A stretch of 64,000 nt of DNA, taken from NCBI RefSeq assembly GCF_014692515.1, contig NZ_JACOIK010000007.1, positions 276,654-340,653 of the forward strand. The letters run 5' to 3'. Made by a program: the position numbers and the translations under genes. Positions 43,588 to 57,914 of this stretch are shown one piece after another. This DNA comes from Sphingobacterium micropteri. GTDB taxonomy: Bacteria > Bacteroidota > Bacteroidia > Sphingobacteriales > Sphingobacteriaceae. Under the pieces are notes generated by a model. That model was not told where the DNA came from. It ran no database searches and saw nothing but the letters and a program-made list of their open reading frames with translations. Numbering within the stretch: position 1 is the stretch's first letter; each line of letters starts with the position of its first letter.

Positions 43588-46500
43588 ATGAAAATCTTTT
43601 TGTGTCACAGACGTACTGCAGTGATGTATGTCCTACTGGCTATGTGGAGTGTGCTGTTGCATGTCGATGCGTATGCGCAGCAGCGAAGCATCTCCGGAAC
43701 GATATCCGATGGAGCAGGTAATCCTGTTGCAGGGGCTTCGGTAGCTGTTTTGGGGAAAAGCGAAGCAACGCGTACCGATGCGGACGGACAATTTTCGCTA
43801 CAGGCAGAAACGGGGGATGTACTGCACGTTACCTCGATTGGCTATTCATTGATTGAGCAACCTGTAGATGCTTCATCTGTTTATCAGATCACCCTGCTGG
43901 AAAGCCAGGAAGAACTGGAGGAGATTGTCGTGGTGGGGTATGGTACCGTGCGAAAACGTGATCTAACGGGGTCAATGGCTTCGGTCGGTTCGGAGGCCAT
44001 GAAAGATCGACCTGTCGCCAATATCGGAGAAGCACTGCAAGGACGCGCATCCGGTGTACAGATTGTGAATAGTGGAGCGCCGGGAAGCAATGTATCTATT
44101 CAGATACGTGGATTGGGGTCGATCAATAATAGTGCTCCCCTATTAGTTATTGACGGTGTGCCGACCGATCTTGCATTGAACGCCTTGAATCCCAATGATG
44201 TAGAAACAATTGATATCCTCAAAGATGCGTCAGCAACGGCTATTTACGGTTCACGCGGTGCAAATGGTGTGGTGCTGATTACGACCAAAAAGGGACATAA
44301 GGATAAGGGAACCTTCGCTGCCAGTGCCAATTTTGCAACGCAGGAGGCAACCAGTCTTCCAAAAATGTTGAATGCCGCGCAGTTCGCCTCGTTGCACAAT
44401 GAAATGATGGCCAATAATAATGAACGGCAACGGCCTGACTTTGCCGATCCTACGCTTTTGGGAGAAGGCACTGACTGGACTGACGCGCTATTGCGTAGGG
44501 ATCGTCTATCCAATTATTCGCTATCTTATTCGGGGGGAGGAGAGAAAAATACCTATTACGTTTCAGGTGGTATCTTGAGCCAAGATGGTATTGTATTGAA
44601 TACGTCCTACAAGCGTTATACCTTTCAGTTTAATAATGAGGCCCAACAGACCTCTTGGCTGAAAATGGGGAATAACCTGAGCTTGAGCCATGATATTAAA
44701 AAGAATGGTTCTTACAGTGTTTTGAATACATTGGCCTCGTTGCCCACGCAACCCATATACAATGAAGACGGTAGCTTCTCCGGGCCGGGAAATGAAGCGA
44801 TTTTCTATGGAGATTTGAGGAACCCCATCGGTACCGCCTTATTGGATCAAAATACCACCAATGGATATAATCTGTTGGGCAACTTGTATGCTGAGGCAAA
44901 GTTTTTAGACCATTTTACATTCAAAACCATCGTTGGCCTGGACTATAAAGCATGGGACAATGTGAACTTTGCTCCCAAATATGATTGGAAACCCATTCCC
45001 GTGCCGAATTCATTCCAGAGCGAGAGTTCCAACAAGAGCCTGACGTATCTGTGGGATAATACGTTGACGTATACCAATACCTTCGATGGGATTCACGACG
45101 TCAACATTATGGTCGGTTCCAGTGCCCAGAACAATGAGTATAACTACATGACGGGCAGTATTAAGGAGTTTCTGTCCGATAACAATAACCAGCTCAACAA
45201 CGGCTTGCTTGACCCGACGGTTGGCGGTAGTCGGAATGAATGGGCACTTCTTTCTTTTTTCGGTCGTGCCAATTATACCTTCGACAATAAGTATTTACTG
45301 ACGGCCACGGTACGTCATGACGGAACCTCCCGTATTGCACCAGGCAATCGTTGGGGAACGTTTCCTTCCTTTGCGGCTGCTTGGCGGATCTCCGAAGAAG
45401 ATTTCTTTAACAAGAACCATATTTTCGGAGATGTAAAAGTACGCGCCGGATATGGTGTCACCGGTAATCAGGCCGTTTTGGATATCTATGCGGCATCCGC
45501 ACGCCTCAATACATCCAGATACGTGTTTAATGACACGCCGGTCTCTACGTTGTATCCATTGGTCATGCCAAACCCAAATATTCGCTGGGAAACGATCAAA
45601 CAGACGAATGTCGGGGTCGATGCCGCATTTTTTGAAAACAGGATCAATGTCACATTTGATGCCTATATCAAGAAAACCTCCGATATGTTGGTCAGTATGG
45701 TTGTACCGATCACCACGGGATATTCCGATATCTATACGCCAATGATCAATGCGGGTGAGGTAGAAAATAAAGGATGGGAATTGACCATCGGAAGTGATAA
45801 CCTACGTGGCGATTTCAAATGGCATTCTGATTTTAATATTTCGTACAACAGAAATAAGATTGTCAACCTGCATGGTGATGTGCCGATCTATTTCGGATAC
45901 CAGTCCCATACCGTTGGACAGCCTGTATCGGGATTTTATGGCTGGCGTACCAACGGTCTTTTCCAAAATTGGGATGAGGTGAATAGCTACGCACATCAAT
46001 ACCAGGGTGCAGACCCGGCGAATAGTACGGCGCCCGGAGACATCAAATTTTTAGATTTAAATAAAGATGGTGTGGTCAATGACTACGACCGAACCTATTT
46101 GGGGAATCCAACGCCAAGCTGGAGTTTTGCCATGGGCAACAGATTGTCTTATAAAAACTTTGATATGGAACTGTTTTTACAAGGTGTGGCAGGCAATCAG
46201 ATATATAATGCCAACCGGGTGACATTGGAAGGTATGTACACGATTCGTAACCAGACGACAAAAGTACAAGAGCGTTGGACAGGTGAAGGAACGAGCAATG
46301 AAATGCCTCGTGCAATCTACAGTGACCCTAACCGAAACACCCGTAATTCGGATCGTTTTATCGAAGAAGGTAAGTATTTGCGCCTGAAGAATGTGACAAT
46401 AGGCTATACGCTGCCGAATGTCCTATCGGAGCGCGCAAAAATCAGCAGTTTACGTTTTTATCTGTCGGGACAGAACTTGCTGACCTGGACGAATTACTCG

Positions 46501-46590
46501 GGTTTTGATCCGGAAGTAATCGGTGGAGTAGACAACAGTAATTATCCGATTACCCGAAACCTGAGTTTAGGTGTAGATTTTAGATTCTAA
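43588..46590 (+). CDS. SusC-family TonB-dependent transporter of the dextran locus
   Basis: A 1000-residue outer-membrane transporter. A signal peptide ends near AYAQ (residue 30), a carboxypeptidase-D-like domain (GTISDGAGNPVAGASVAVLGK) spans about 35-115, and the plug begins at EEIVVVGYGTVRKRDLTGSM. DILKDASATAIYGSRGANGVVLITTKKG is the SusC signature, and the barrel ends in RNLSLGVDFRF. It would import dextran oligosaccharides together with the SusD lid. Unlike the first pair it has no sigma/FecR partner, and the SusR-like regulator fills that role. Confidence 0.95.
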   Translation: MKIFLCHRRTAVMYVLLAMWSVLLHVDAYAQQRSISGTISDGAGNPVAGASVAVLGKSEATRTDADGQFSLQAETGDVLHVTSIGYSLIEQPVDASSVYQITLLESQEELEEIVVVGYGTVRKRDLTGSMASVGSEAMKDRPVANIGEALQGRASGVQIVNSGAPGSNVSIQIRGLGSINNSAPLLVIDGVPTDLALNALNPNDVETIDILKDASATAIYGSRGANGVVLITTKKGHKDKGTFAASANFATQEATSLPKMLNAAQFASLHNEMMANNNERQRPDFADPTLLGEGTDWTDALLRRDRLSNYSLSYSGGGEKNTYYVSGGILSQDGIVLNTSYKRYTFQFNNEAQQTSWLKMGNNLSLSHDIKKNGSYSVLNTLASLPTQPIYNEDGSFSGPGNEAIFYGDLRNPIGTALLDQNTTNGYNLLGNLYAEAKFLDHFTFKTIVGLDYKAWDNVNFAPKYDWKPIPVPNSFQSESSNKSLTYLWDNTLTYTNTFDGIHDVNIMVGSSAQNNEYNYMTGSIKEFLSDNNNQLNNGLLDPTVGGSRNEWALLSFFGRANYTFDNKYLLTATVRHDGTSRIAPGNRWGTFPSFAAAWRISEEDFFNKNHIFGDVKVRAGYGVTGNQAVLDIYAASARLNTSRYVFNDTPVSTLYPLVMPNPNIRWETIKQTNVGVDAAFFENRINVTFDAYIKKTSDMLVSMVVPITTGYSDIYTPMINAGEVENKGWELTIGSDNLRGDFKWHSDFNISYNRNKIVNLHGDVPIYFGYQSHTVGQPVSGFYGWRTNGLFQNWDEVNSYAHQYQGADPANSTAPGDIKFLDLNKDGVVNDYDRTYLGNPTPSWSFAMGNRLSYKNFDMELFLQGVAGNQIYNANRVTLEGMYTIRNQTTKVQERWTGEGTSNEMPRAIYSDPNRNTRNSDRFIEEGKYLRLKNVTIGYTLPNVLSERAKISSLRFYLSGQNLLTWTNYSGFDPEVIGGVDNSNYPITRNLSLGVDFRF

Positions 46591-46609
46591 AACATTCAGC
46601 ATAACGATT

Positions 46610-48097
46610 ATGAACAAGATATTTTATACGGCTTTTTTAATTTTTCCTTTACTATTCAGTGCTTGCTCGGGTTTCTTGGATAAAGAACCCTTTGAAGACC
46701 CGAGTGCCGAATCGGTAAAAGACGCTGCTTCAGCCGTGGCGATGGTTAATGCCGCCTATCAGCCTTTGCAGCGCCCTAAATTATACAACATGCGGATCTG
46801 GTCATTGGATATCATGGCGGGAAACAGTGTCGTGGGTGCTGGCGGTGGCGATGATGGTATCGAAACAATCCAGTTGGCTAACTTTTCTACGGGTCCCGAC
46901 AATTTTGCGGCAGTTGACCTCTGGCGGGGGCCGAACCCGGGAATATTGTATTGCAACACGGTGTTGGAAAATGTGCCCGATATGGATATTGACGAGAACC
47001 TTAAAAACCGGATTATCGGAGAGGCAAAGTTCCTACGGGCGCATTATTATTTCCTGTTGGTACAGCTTTTTGGCGATGTGCCGTTGAGTTTGATTCCCCC
47101 GAAACCAGATGATGATTTGAACCAGGAACGGATAGACAAAAACCGCATTTATAATGAAGTCATTATACCCGATCTGAATGATGCCATCAATCTGTTGCCC
47201 CGACGGGAAGAATATGGAGACGAAGATAAAGGGCGTGCAACAAAAGGAGCGGCCGCAGGGATATTGGCAAAGGTATACCTAACGCTGAAACAATATGAGC
47301 AAGCAGTCGAGATGTGTAATCTCGTAGCTGATTACGGCTATGTACTCAATCCAGATTATAGTGATTGCTTTGGCGGGGAAAAAAGACATAAAAACACATC
47401 CGAATCACTCTTTGAAGTACAATATTATGGACTTACAAATGCAGGTTTTTGGGATGATGAAAACCAGGCAAATTGGCTGAGTACCTACATGGGGCCGCGT
47501 AATTCCAGCTGGGTAGGTGGCGGCTACGGTTGGAACCAACCGACGGACGAATTCGTTAGCCAATATGAACAAGGCGATTTGCGCAAAGATAAAACCGTAC
47601 TCTATGAAGGAGGGCCTTTGTTTGACGGCAAGCAATACAAATCCAATATGTCTTCCACGGGATATAACGTCCGGAAATTTCTGGTACCCCTGTCGGTATC
47701 ACCAGATTACAACACAAATGCGGCAAATATCGTGGTGTTACGTTATGCCGATGTATTGCTGATGAAAGCCGAAGCGCTGAACGAGCTTGGCCGTACCGGA
47801 GAAGCTGTAGAGCCGCTGTATGGGGTTCGTGAACGTGCAGGTTTGACCAATAAGCAGGAGCTGGAAAATTTGTCGCAAAGTGAGATGCGCGAGAAAATCC
47901 GTCAAGAGCGGCGTATCGAGCTGGCTTTTGAAGGACACCGTTGGTTTGATATGATACGGTGGGATAACGGACAGTATGCGTTGGACTTTCTGCACAGTAT
48001 CGGTAAGCTGAACGCAGCCAGAAAGCACCTATTGCTTCCTATTCCACAAGTAGAACGGGATGCCAACCCGAAATTGAGACAGAATCCCGGTTATTAA
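46610..48097 (+). CDS. SusD-family glycan-binding lipoprotein of the dextran locus
   Basis: A 495-residue surface lipoprotein with lipobox FSAC (C20) and SusD features FLDKEPFEDPSAE, GEAKFLRAHYYFLLVQLFGDVPLSL and the C-terminal RRIELAFEGHRWFDMIRW ... LLLPIPQVERDANPKLRQNPGY. It captures oligosaccharide over the SusC barrel. It lies 19 bases after susC and one base before the SusE-like gene. Confidence 0.95.
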   Translation: MNKIFYTAFLIFPLLFSACSGFLDKEPFEDPSAESVKDAASAVAMVNAAYQPLQRPKLYNMRIWSLDIMAGNSVVGAGGGDDGIETIQLANFSTGPDNFAAVDLWRGPNPGILYCNTVLENVPDMDIDENLKNRIIGEAKFLRAHYYFLLVQLFGDVPLSLIPPKPDDDLNQERIDKNRIYNEVIIPDLNDAINLLPRREEYGDEDKGRATKGAAAGILAKVYLTLKQYEQAVEMCNLVADYGYVLNPDYSDCFGGEKRHKNTSESLFEVQYYGLTNAGFWDDENQANWLSTYMGPRNSSWVGGGYGWNQPTDEFVSQYEQGDLRKDKTVLYEGGPLFDGKQYKSNMSSTGYNVRKFLVPLSVSPDYNTNAANIVVLRYADVLLMKAEALNELGRTGEAVEPLYGVRERAGLTNKQELENLSQSEMREKIRQERRIELAFEGHRWFDMIRWDNGQYALDFLHSIGKLNAARKHLLLPIPQVERDANPKLRQNPGY

Positions 48098-48098
48098 T

Positions 48099-49571
48099 AT
48101 GTTTACGATGAAGAAGATATATCATATCCTGAGCTTATGTTTGGTAATTCCCATGCTATTGAGCTCTTGTAAAGAAGATTTTGGCGGGGTAGATTATCCC
48201 GATGGGCCGTTGGCCTTATCCGTAGATGAATCGGAAATCGTTTTGGATGTGGCCGCTCCGGAAAGCGATGCGATTACCTTTCAGTGGACTCCGGGATCGA
48301 ATTTTGGATCCAATGCGGCGATAAAATATACTTTTGAGCTGGCGGTAAGGGGGACAAATTTTGACGAAGCGGTCAGTAGTACGCACGACCAGGGAAATAC
48401 GATACTGGCCTATCGGACGGCCGTCCTCAACAGGTTATTGCTTGATGATTTTGGCGTGGAACCCGGGAGCTCGGTAGAACTCGAGACCCGTGTAACGGCG
48501 CATGTGCAGGCAGAAGGTATAGCACCTCAAGTTTCTGACGTTGTCGTGATAACCGTGCAGACCTATAAACCTGTTAGTTCCACGTTATTCCTGATTGGCA
48601 GTGCCACACCGAATGGATGGAGTGCAGATGAGCCAACACCAATGAATGCCATGCAGGGTACGCCGGGAGGCTTTATGTGGCAAGGTAATTTAGTTCCGGG
48701 TGAGTTTAAGTTTATCACAACAGAAGGCCAGTTTACGCCTTCCTACAACCGTGGCGAAAACAACAATACCCTGTATTTTAGGGAGTCAGAAGACGATCCG
48801 TATGATGAGCCGTTCCATATCACGGAAGCAGGAACGTATCAGATTAGGGTTAATCTGATTGCCCGGACGATTGATATCGTAGAAGCAGAAGGGCCGCCGT
48901 ATAGTGAATTGTGGTTTGTCGGAGGCTTTACGGGATGGCAGTTCGAGCCGATGGTGCAGGATGCCAATGATCCGTTTATCTTTTACTACCACGCTGTACT
49001 CAGCTCACATGCCGGATCGGATGAATTCAAGATCGCCACCCGGCCGGATTTTGATCAGAGCATCGTATTCCTACGTCCGGAAACCAACGGACAGGGAGCG
49101 GGTACGGATCTGCCGGTAGTGAGCTGGTCGGAAAGTGAGAACGCAGCGGACTATAAATGGAAAATATCGGATGGAACGTACAAAATCAGGTTGGATCTGC
49201 GTGAAAATAAAATCGATATTGTACCCTTCACACCTTATGCTAATATGTATCTGGTTGGGGATGCAACACCCAACGGATGGGATATGGAAAATGCAACAGC
49301 CATGGCAAAAGGGAGTACCGCTTACCAATTTACATGGACGGGTGCGCTAAAAGCCGGGGAGTTAAAATTTAGCTGTGATAAGCAGGCAGACTGGAATGGA
49401 GCTTGGTTCCTGGCTCTGGCCAATGGGATAGAGCCTACCGGTGATGTGGAACAGATACTGTTCAGTAATCCCGGCTCTAATCCGGATAATAAGTGGAAGA
49501 TCGCGTCTGCGGGAACATATACGATTACCCTGGATCAGTTAAAACATACCGTAATCATTGAAAAACAATAG
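48099..49571 (+). CDS. SusE/SusF-like surface glycan-binding lipoprotein
   Basis: A 490-residue lipoprotein; an alternative start three codons later (48108) leaves a cleaner signal peptide. The lipobox LSSC is followed by KEDFGG, an acidic surface-export type sequence. The N-terminal Ig-like SusE domain has LSVDESEIVLDVAAPESDAITFQWTPGSNFG. At least three starch-binding-like modules follow, each marked by a repeat of the type LFLIGSATPNGWSADEPTPM, LWFVGGFTGWQFEPM and MYLVGDATPNGWDMENATAM. It probably holds the alpha-glucan at the surface and has no catalytic motif. Confidence 0.93.
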   Translation: MFTMKKIYHILSLCLVIPMLLSSCKEDFGGVDYPDGPLALSVDESEIVLDVAAPESDAITFQWTPGSNFGSNAAIKYTFELAVRGTNFDEAVSSTHDQGNTILAYRTAVLNRLLLDDFGVEPGSSVELETRVTAHVQAEGIAPQVSDVVVITVQTYKPVSSTLFLIGSATPNGWSADEPTPMNAMQGTPGGFMWQGNLVPGEFKFITTEGQFTPSYNRGENNNTLYFRESEDDPYDEPFHITEAGTYQIRVNLIARTIDIVEAEGPPYSELWFVGGFTGWQFEPMVQDANDPFIFYYHAVLSSHAGSDEFKIATRPDFDQSIVFLRPETNGQGAGTDLPVVSWSESENAADYKWKISDGTYKIRLDLRENKIDIVPFTPYANMYLVGDATPNGWDMENATAMAKGSTAYQFTWTGALKAGELKFSCDKQADWNGAWFLALANGIEPTGDVEQILFSNPGSNPDNKWKIASAGTYTITLDQLKHTVIIEKQ

Positions 49572-49582
49572 GAAGAAAGAAA

Positions 49583-51343
49583 ATGAAGAAAATACCTTGG
49601 TCTTTACTGATTTGTACTACCCTGTTATGGGGAAGTTGCAAAGATTATTATGATGTCAACGCAGATCCAGTGACGTATGGTGAAACCTACTTTAAGGCAG
49701 CTCTGCATAAAGATCGGGCAGTATATAGTCCCGGCGATCAGGTAAAACTCTCTTTGGATGGCAAAATCGATCCACAGGAATTAACGGTTTGCTATACACA
49801 TCTCGGAGAGGTATTAAAAGAAGAGAAGCTAACAGGTCCTTCTTGGACTTGGACAGCACCATCGGATGACTTTAAGGGTTATTTGGTGTATGTGTACAAG
49901 AGCGATGATCCACAAAAGAAAGCGCTGCACAGCATGGCGATCGATGTGTCGTCGGAATGGACGAAATTTCCGAGATATGGTTTTGTTTCCAGTTACGGGC
50001 GCTTATCGCCAGAGATCATTCAACGGAATATCGAGAACCTAAGCCGTTTTCATATCAATGGCGTACAATTCTACGACTGGAAATACGATCATCAGAAACC
50101 CCTTGCCGGAACACCGGAAAACCCGGCCGAAAGCTGGCTAGACTTGATCGGACGGACAAACTACAAGTCTACCGTAGCGGGTTATATCCAGGCAGCACAT
50201 GATAAGGGGATGAAAGCGATGTTTTATAACTTGTTGTTCGGTGCGTTATCGAATGCCGCGGGTGATGGTGTACGGGAAGAGTGGTATCTGTTCAAGGATG
50301 CAGAACGGAATGAAAAAGATGTGCATCCATTGGATCCGCCGTTTCGCAGCAGTATTTATCTGACAAACCCTGCGAATACGGAATGGCAGAATTACCTCAA
50401 TAAACGTCATCAGGAAGTGTACGACGTATTTGATTTTGACGGTTTTCATATTGACCAATTGGGCAATCGCGGAACCGTTTATGACTATGATGGTCAGGAG
50501 GTGGATCTGGCTCAAGCGTATGGCCCGTTTATTGAATCCACTGTTGCGGCATTTCCAGATAAATACCATGTGATGAACTCCGTCACACAATATGGGCAGG
50601 AGAGTCCGATAGCAACTTCGGGTGTAGACTTCCTGTACACCGAAGTTTGGGATCCGTTTAATTCATTTAATGACCTCGTGGGCATTATCCACGATAACTA
50701 TCGGTACAGCGGTTATGAGAAAAACAGTGTGCTGGCAGCGTATATGAACTATGGACGTTCCAATCAACCCGGATTTGTCAACGAGCCGGGAATCCTGCTC
50801 ACCAATTCGGTTATCTTTGCCAATGGCGGAGCACATCTGGAAATCGGTGAACATTATCTCACGAACGAATATTTCCCCAATAATAACCTACAGTTGCGAG
50901 GAACAACTAAAGATAAGCTGATTACCTACTATGATTTCATGGTGGGCTACCAGAACTTACTGCGCGACGGGGGAGAGGTCTTTGAGCCTGCTGTCGAAGC
51001 ACAAGACGAGGGTATAACCGTAGCGAATGGAACCGCTGTCCAAGGAAATATAACGAGTTACGGGCGTCGGTTCAGTAACCGTGATGTTGTTCATCTTGTC
51101 AATTTCAACAATGCCAGTACCATGGAATGGCGCGACAGCAATGGTACGCAACGCGAACCGAATACCGTGACCGATGTGTCTTTGCGGATTCCGGTAAGCA
51201 AAACGGTGCGTAAGGTATGGATGGCAACGCCGGATATCGCTGCCGGTGCACCCACGGAACTTTCTGCAGAGCAGCAAGGAAATACGTTGATGGTTAGCTT
51301 GCCAAGCCTTCAATATTGGGATATGTTGGTTATAGAATATTAA
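49583..51343 (+). CDS. GH66 endodextranase, surface lipoprotein
   Basis: A 586-residue lipoprotein (lipobox LWGSC, then KDYYD). An Ig-like N-terminal domain (about 35-125) precedes the GH66 barrel. The barrel shows PRYGFVSSYG, INGVQFYDWKYDHQKPL, the likely nucleophile D291 in FDGFHIDQLGNRG and the likely acid/base E354 in LYTEVWDPFNSFNDL. A beta-sandwich ends the protein. GH66 enzymes cut internal alpha-1,6 bonds of dextran, and some make cycloisomaltooligosaccharides. The extra module of cyclising enzymes is not evident, so plain dextranase is favoured. The acidic tail after the cysteine suggests surface exposure. Confidence 0.92.
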   Translation: MKKIPWSLLICTTLLWGSCKDYYDVNADPVTYGETYFKAALHKDRAVYSPGDQVKLSLDGKIDPQELTVCYTHLGEVLKEEKLTGPSWTWTAPSDDFKGYLVYVYKSDDPQKKALHSMAIDVSSEWTKFPRYGFVSSYGRLSPEIIQRNIENLSRFHINGVQFYDWKYDHQKPLAGTPENPAESWLDLIGRTNYKSTVAGYIQAAHDKGMKAMFYNLLFGALSNAAGDGVREEWYLFKDAERNEKDVHPLDPPFRSSIYLTNPANTEWQNYLNKRHQEVYDVFDFDGFHIDQLGNRGTVYDYDGQEVDLAQAYGPFIESTVAAFPDKYHVMNSVTQYGQESPIATSGVDFLYTEVWDPFNSFNDLVGIIHDNYRYSGYEKNSVLAAYMNYGRSNQPGFVNEPGILLTNSVIFANGGAHLEIGEHYLTNEYFPNNNLQLRGTTKDKLITYYDFMVGYQNLLRDGGEVFEPAVEAQDEGITVANGTAVQGNITSYGRRFSNRDVVHLVNFNNASTMEWRDSNGTQREPNTVTDVSLRIPVSKTVRKVWMATPDIAAGAPTELSAEQQGNTLMVSLPSLQYWDMLVIEY

Positions 51344-51347
51344 GGAT

Positions 51348-56034
<4,687 letters not shown>

Positions 56035-56169
56035 TTTTTCAAGGTTTTGCCGTATGGAAGCGTCATGGCGAGGTACTTCTTTGAGTTGGCGTGGTAACGA
56101 TGGATGCCGTCGCCGACCTCCGTTGCGGTATGGATGACATGGTTGCTGAAGGGCTTATCTAAACAATTA

Positions 56170-57030
56170 TCACATATTTAAACGCTTTTTGTATTGTGAT
56201 GGATTTTCTCCGGTCAGTTTTTTGAAAAGCCTATTGAAATAGGAAACATTTTCGAACCCTAACCGGAATGCAAGTTCCTGTATGCTATAATTTTCGATTA
56301 ACATCATCAATTGTGCTTTTTCAATTTTTTTCTGATTGATGTATTTCCCTGGAGTACAATTGAGCTGTTTTTTGAATAATCTTATGAAATGATCTTTCGT
56401 TAAGAACGATATTTCTGCCAACTTATCAATATGAATGGGAGTATGGATGTTCGTATGTATATACTCGAGTACTCTTGACATACGCTCATCAACATTTGGT
56501 GTCTTCGGTGTTGCGTAAGCAAAAAACCGTGATAATAATTGCTGAATTATACCTCGGCTTTCCAACTCTAATGCTAGGGGTGTGTTGCCTTGCATCGCAA
56601 TATTCTTTATTAATTCAGTCGAGTTATCGTAGGCGCCTGGATCGTAAAAAGATAATTCCCTTCCGGGATTGATCAAATATAGTCGTTCGACTAAATCTAA
56701 AAGTAAAGCGTCTCCCTCAATCTCTACAGGAAAGTTCATCTGATCAAAGATGCTGGATTTCTTCTCTAAAGTTTCATATATGTGGATGTAATAAAGATAA
56801 AACTCATTATCGCACTCATAACTATGTGGAGTATAGGAGGGTGTTAAATATAAATGTTGTGTGTTTAATGGATGTTTATTACCATCTCGGAGAAGCCAAG
56901 CATTCCCTCTTGTAACAACATGAATCCTGGTAAAGGGACTGTTTATGTTTTTCCAGTTCCAGTCGGCATGATGTTCAGCATAGCCAATATTTAATAAAAT
57001 AAATTCAGATAGATGTTTTTCTTTTCGCAA
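56170..57030 (-). CDS. AraC-family transcriptional regulator (likely fucose module)
   Basis: A 286-residue regulator. The N-terminal cupin-like ligand domain (about 25-115, TRIHVVTRGNAWLLRDGNKH ... TPHSYECDNEFYLYYIHIYE) precedes two helix-turn-helix motifs. HIDKLAEISFLTKDHFIRLFKKQLNCTP is the first, and IQELAFRLGFENVSYFNRLFKKLTGENPSQYKK the second. It is transcribed divergently from the mutarotase gene, sharing 302 bases that contain a TCGATA/TATCGA palindrome repeated before the fucosidase gene. It is therefore the prime candidate to control both, with fucose as probable inducer. Confidence 0.92.
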   Translation of the reverse strand: MRKEKHLSEFILLNIGYAEHHADWNWKNINSPFTRIHVVTRGNAWLLRDGNKHPLNTQHLYLTPSYTPHSYECDNEFYLYYIHIYETLEKKSSIFDQMNFPVEIEGDALLLDLVERLYLINPGRELSFYDPGAYDNSTELIKNIAMQGNTPLALELESRGIIQQLLSRFFAYATPKTPNVDERMSRVLEYIHTNIHTPIHIDKLAEISFLTKDHFIRLFKKQLNCTPGKYINQKKIEKAQLMMLIENYSIQELAFRLGFENVSYFNRLFKKLTGENPSQYKKRLNM

Positions 57031-57168
57031 GACTCCTCCTTTGTTTTTCTCCCTAATATTCTTAAGCTGGTTATATCGTAAAACTAATTGTATTTAATGG
57101 TTTATAATTAAACATTATTAAAGGTATATTTTTTATCTATTATTGTCAATATTATTGCGAATCAAAAG

Positions 57169-57193
57169 TCGATATAGTATATGTTTTTATCGA
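57169..57193. promoter_or_regulatory. Palindromic operator TCGATA-N13-TATCGA, first copy
   Basis: Perfect 6-base arms lie 13 bases apart in the divergent region between the AraC gene and the mutarotase gene, ending 31 bases before a -7-like element. AAGTCGATA at its left end and GTTTTTATCGAT at its right end are repeated in the second copy at 57759-57783. The rest of this intergenic region (57031-57332) is A/T-rich, with no coding frame. Confidence 0.75.
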
Positions 57194-57224
57194 TTCTTGT
57201 AAAGATTTTTTTTGTTTTAGTATA

Positions 57225-57232
57225 TATCTTCG
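57225..57232 (+). promoter_or_regulatory. Candidate -7 element of the mutarotase gene
   Basis: TATCTTCG differs from TAnnTTTG at one base and starts exactly 31 bases after the palindrome ends, the same spacing as before the fucosidase gene. No -33 box is apparent. It would give a leader of about 95 bases. Confidence 0.5.
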
Positions 57233-57332
57233 AAATATTATAAACCTATACAAAGGCAGATATTTCGAGGCTAAAATAGGAACTGAGAGTACGACGTGGC
57301 TATAAGACAAAACACACAAGAAAATAATAAAA

Positions 57333-57737
57333 ATGGATATTATAACTCGCAAAATAGGCAACGTTCAAAAACAGCATCATCAAATCGTAAAAAGATATTG
57401 TCTGATACTAGATCTTATAGACGAGAAACATCTTATTAATGAATATATCAGCGCGCATAGCGAAAAAAATCATTGGAAGGAGATTAGGAGAGGACTTCGG
57501 GAGATAGGAATATTGGAAATGGAGATATATGTATATGGCAATAGGTTGGTTATGATCGTCGAAACTGGTTTGGATTTTGATTGGGAAGTAGCATTTTCAA
57601 AATTGGAAACATTACCCAGGCAGGTTGAATGGGAGACAAAGATGTCTTTTTTTCAACGTACAAAAGGGGAGAGACCAGACGAAAAATGGCTGATGATGGA
57701 CAGGATATTTCATCTTTATGATTCAGAAGCATTATAA
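57333..57737 (+). CDS. L-rhamnose/L-fucose mutarotase family protein (RhaM-like)
   Basis: A 134-residue protein. RYCLILDLIDEKHLINEYISAH, HWKEIRRGLREIGILEMEIYVYGNRLVMIVET and DFDWEVAFSKLETLPRQVEWE follow the RhaM (DUF718) pattern. These enzymes interconvert alpha and beta anomers of a 6-deoxyhexose. Because a GH29 fucosidase gene follows under an identical operator, L-fucose is the likely substrate. About 19 N-terminal residues precede the conserved start; a later initiation is possible but no good alternative ATG exists. Confidence 0.85.
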   Translation: MDIITRKIGNVQKQHHQIVKRYCLILDLIDEKHLINEYISAHSEKNHWKEIRRGLREIGILEMEIYVYGNRLVMIVETGLDFDWEVAFSKLETLPRQVEWETKMSFFQRTKGERPDEKWLMMDRIFHLYDSEAL

Positions 57738-57758
57738 TTGGACGTGTTAATTTTAAAG

Positions 57759-57783
57759 TCGATAATGTGCTAGTTTTTATCGA
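57759..57783. promoter_or_regulatory. Palindromic operator TCGATA-N13-TATCGA, second copy
   Basis: The arms and the 13-base spacing are identical to the site at 57169-57193. It lies between the mutarotase and fucosidase genes, 131 bases before the fucosidase ATG (139 for the first site). It ends 31 bases before a perfect TAnnTTTG element. Confidence 0.75.
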
Positions 57784-57814
57784 TAACGTTGCCTCCTCGA
57801 TATTTTAAATGAGC

Positions 57815-57822
57815 TAATTTTG
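57815..57822 (+). promoter_or_regulatory. Candidate -7 element of the fucosidase gene
   Basis: TAATTTTG matches TAnnTTTG exactly. The nearest TTG upstream (57789-57791) is 23 bases away, too far for a normal -33 box. Activation by a protein bound at the adjacent palindrome is therefore likely. Confidence 0.6.
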
Positions 57823-57914
57823 ATATTAGAGAATGAACCTTTTTTATAAGCCGAATGAGCTATCCCTGTTTTGGACGATCTCAGTTAGATTATAATAATT
57901 AAAATACAGTTATT

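Noticed and set aside
56035..56169. Possible dispersed repeat containing GTCATGGCG, also seen near 63560
   Set aside because: Only nine bases or so are shared between the two places and the surrounding sequence does not align, so it cannot be called a repeat from this window alone.
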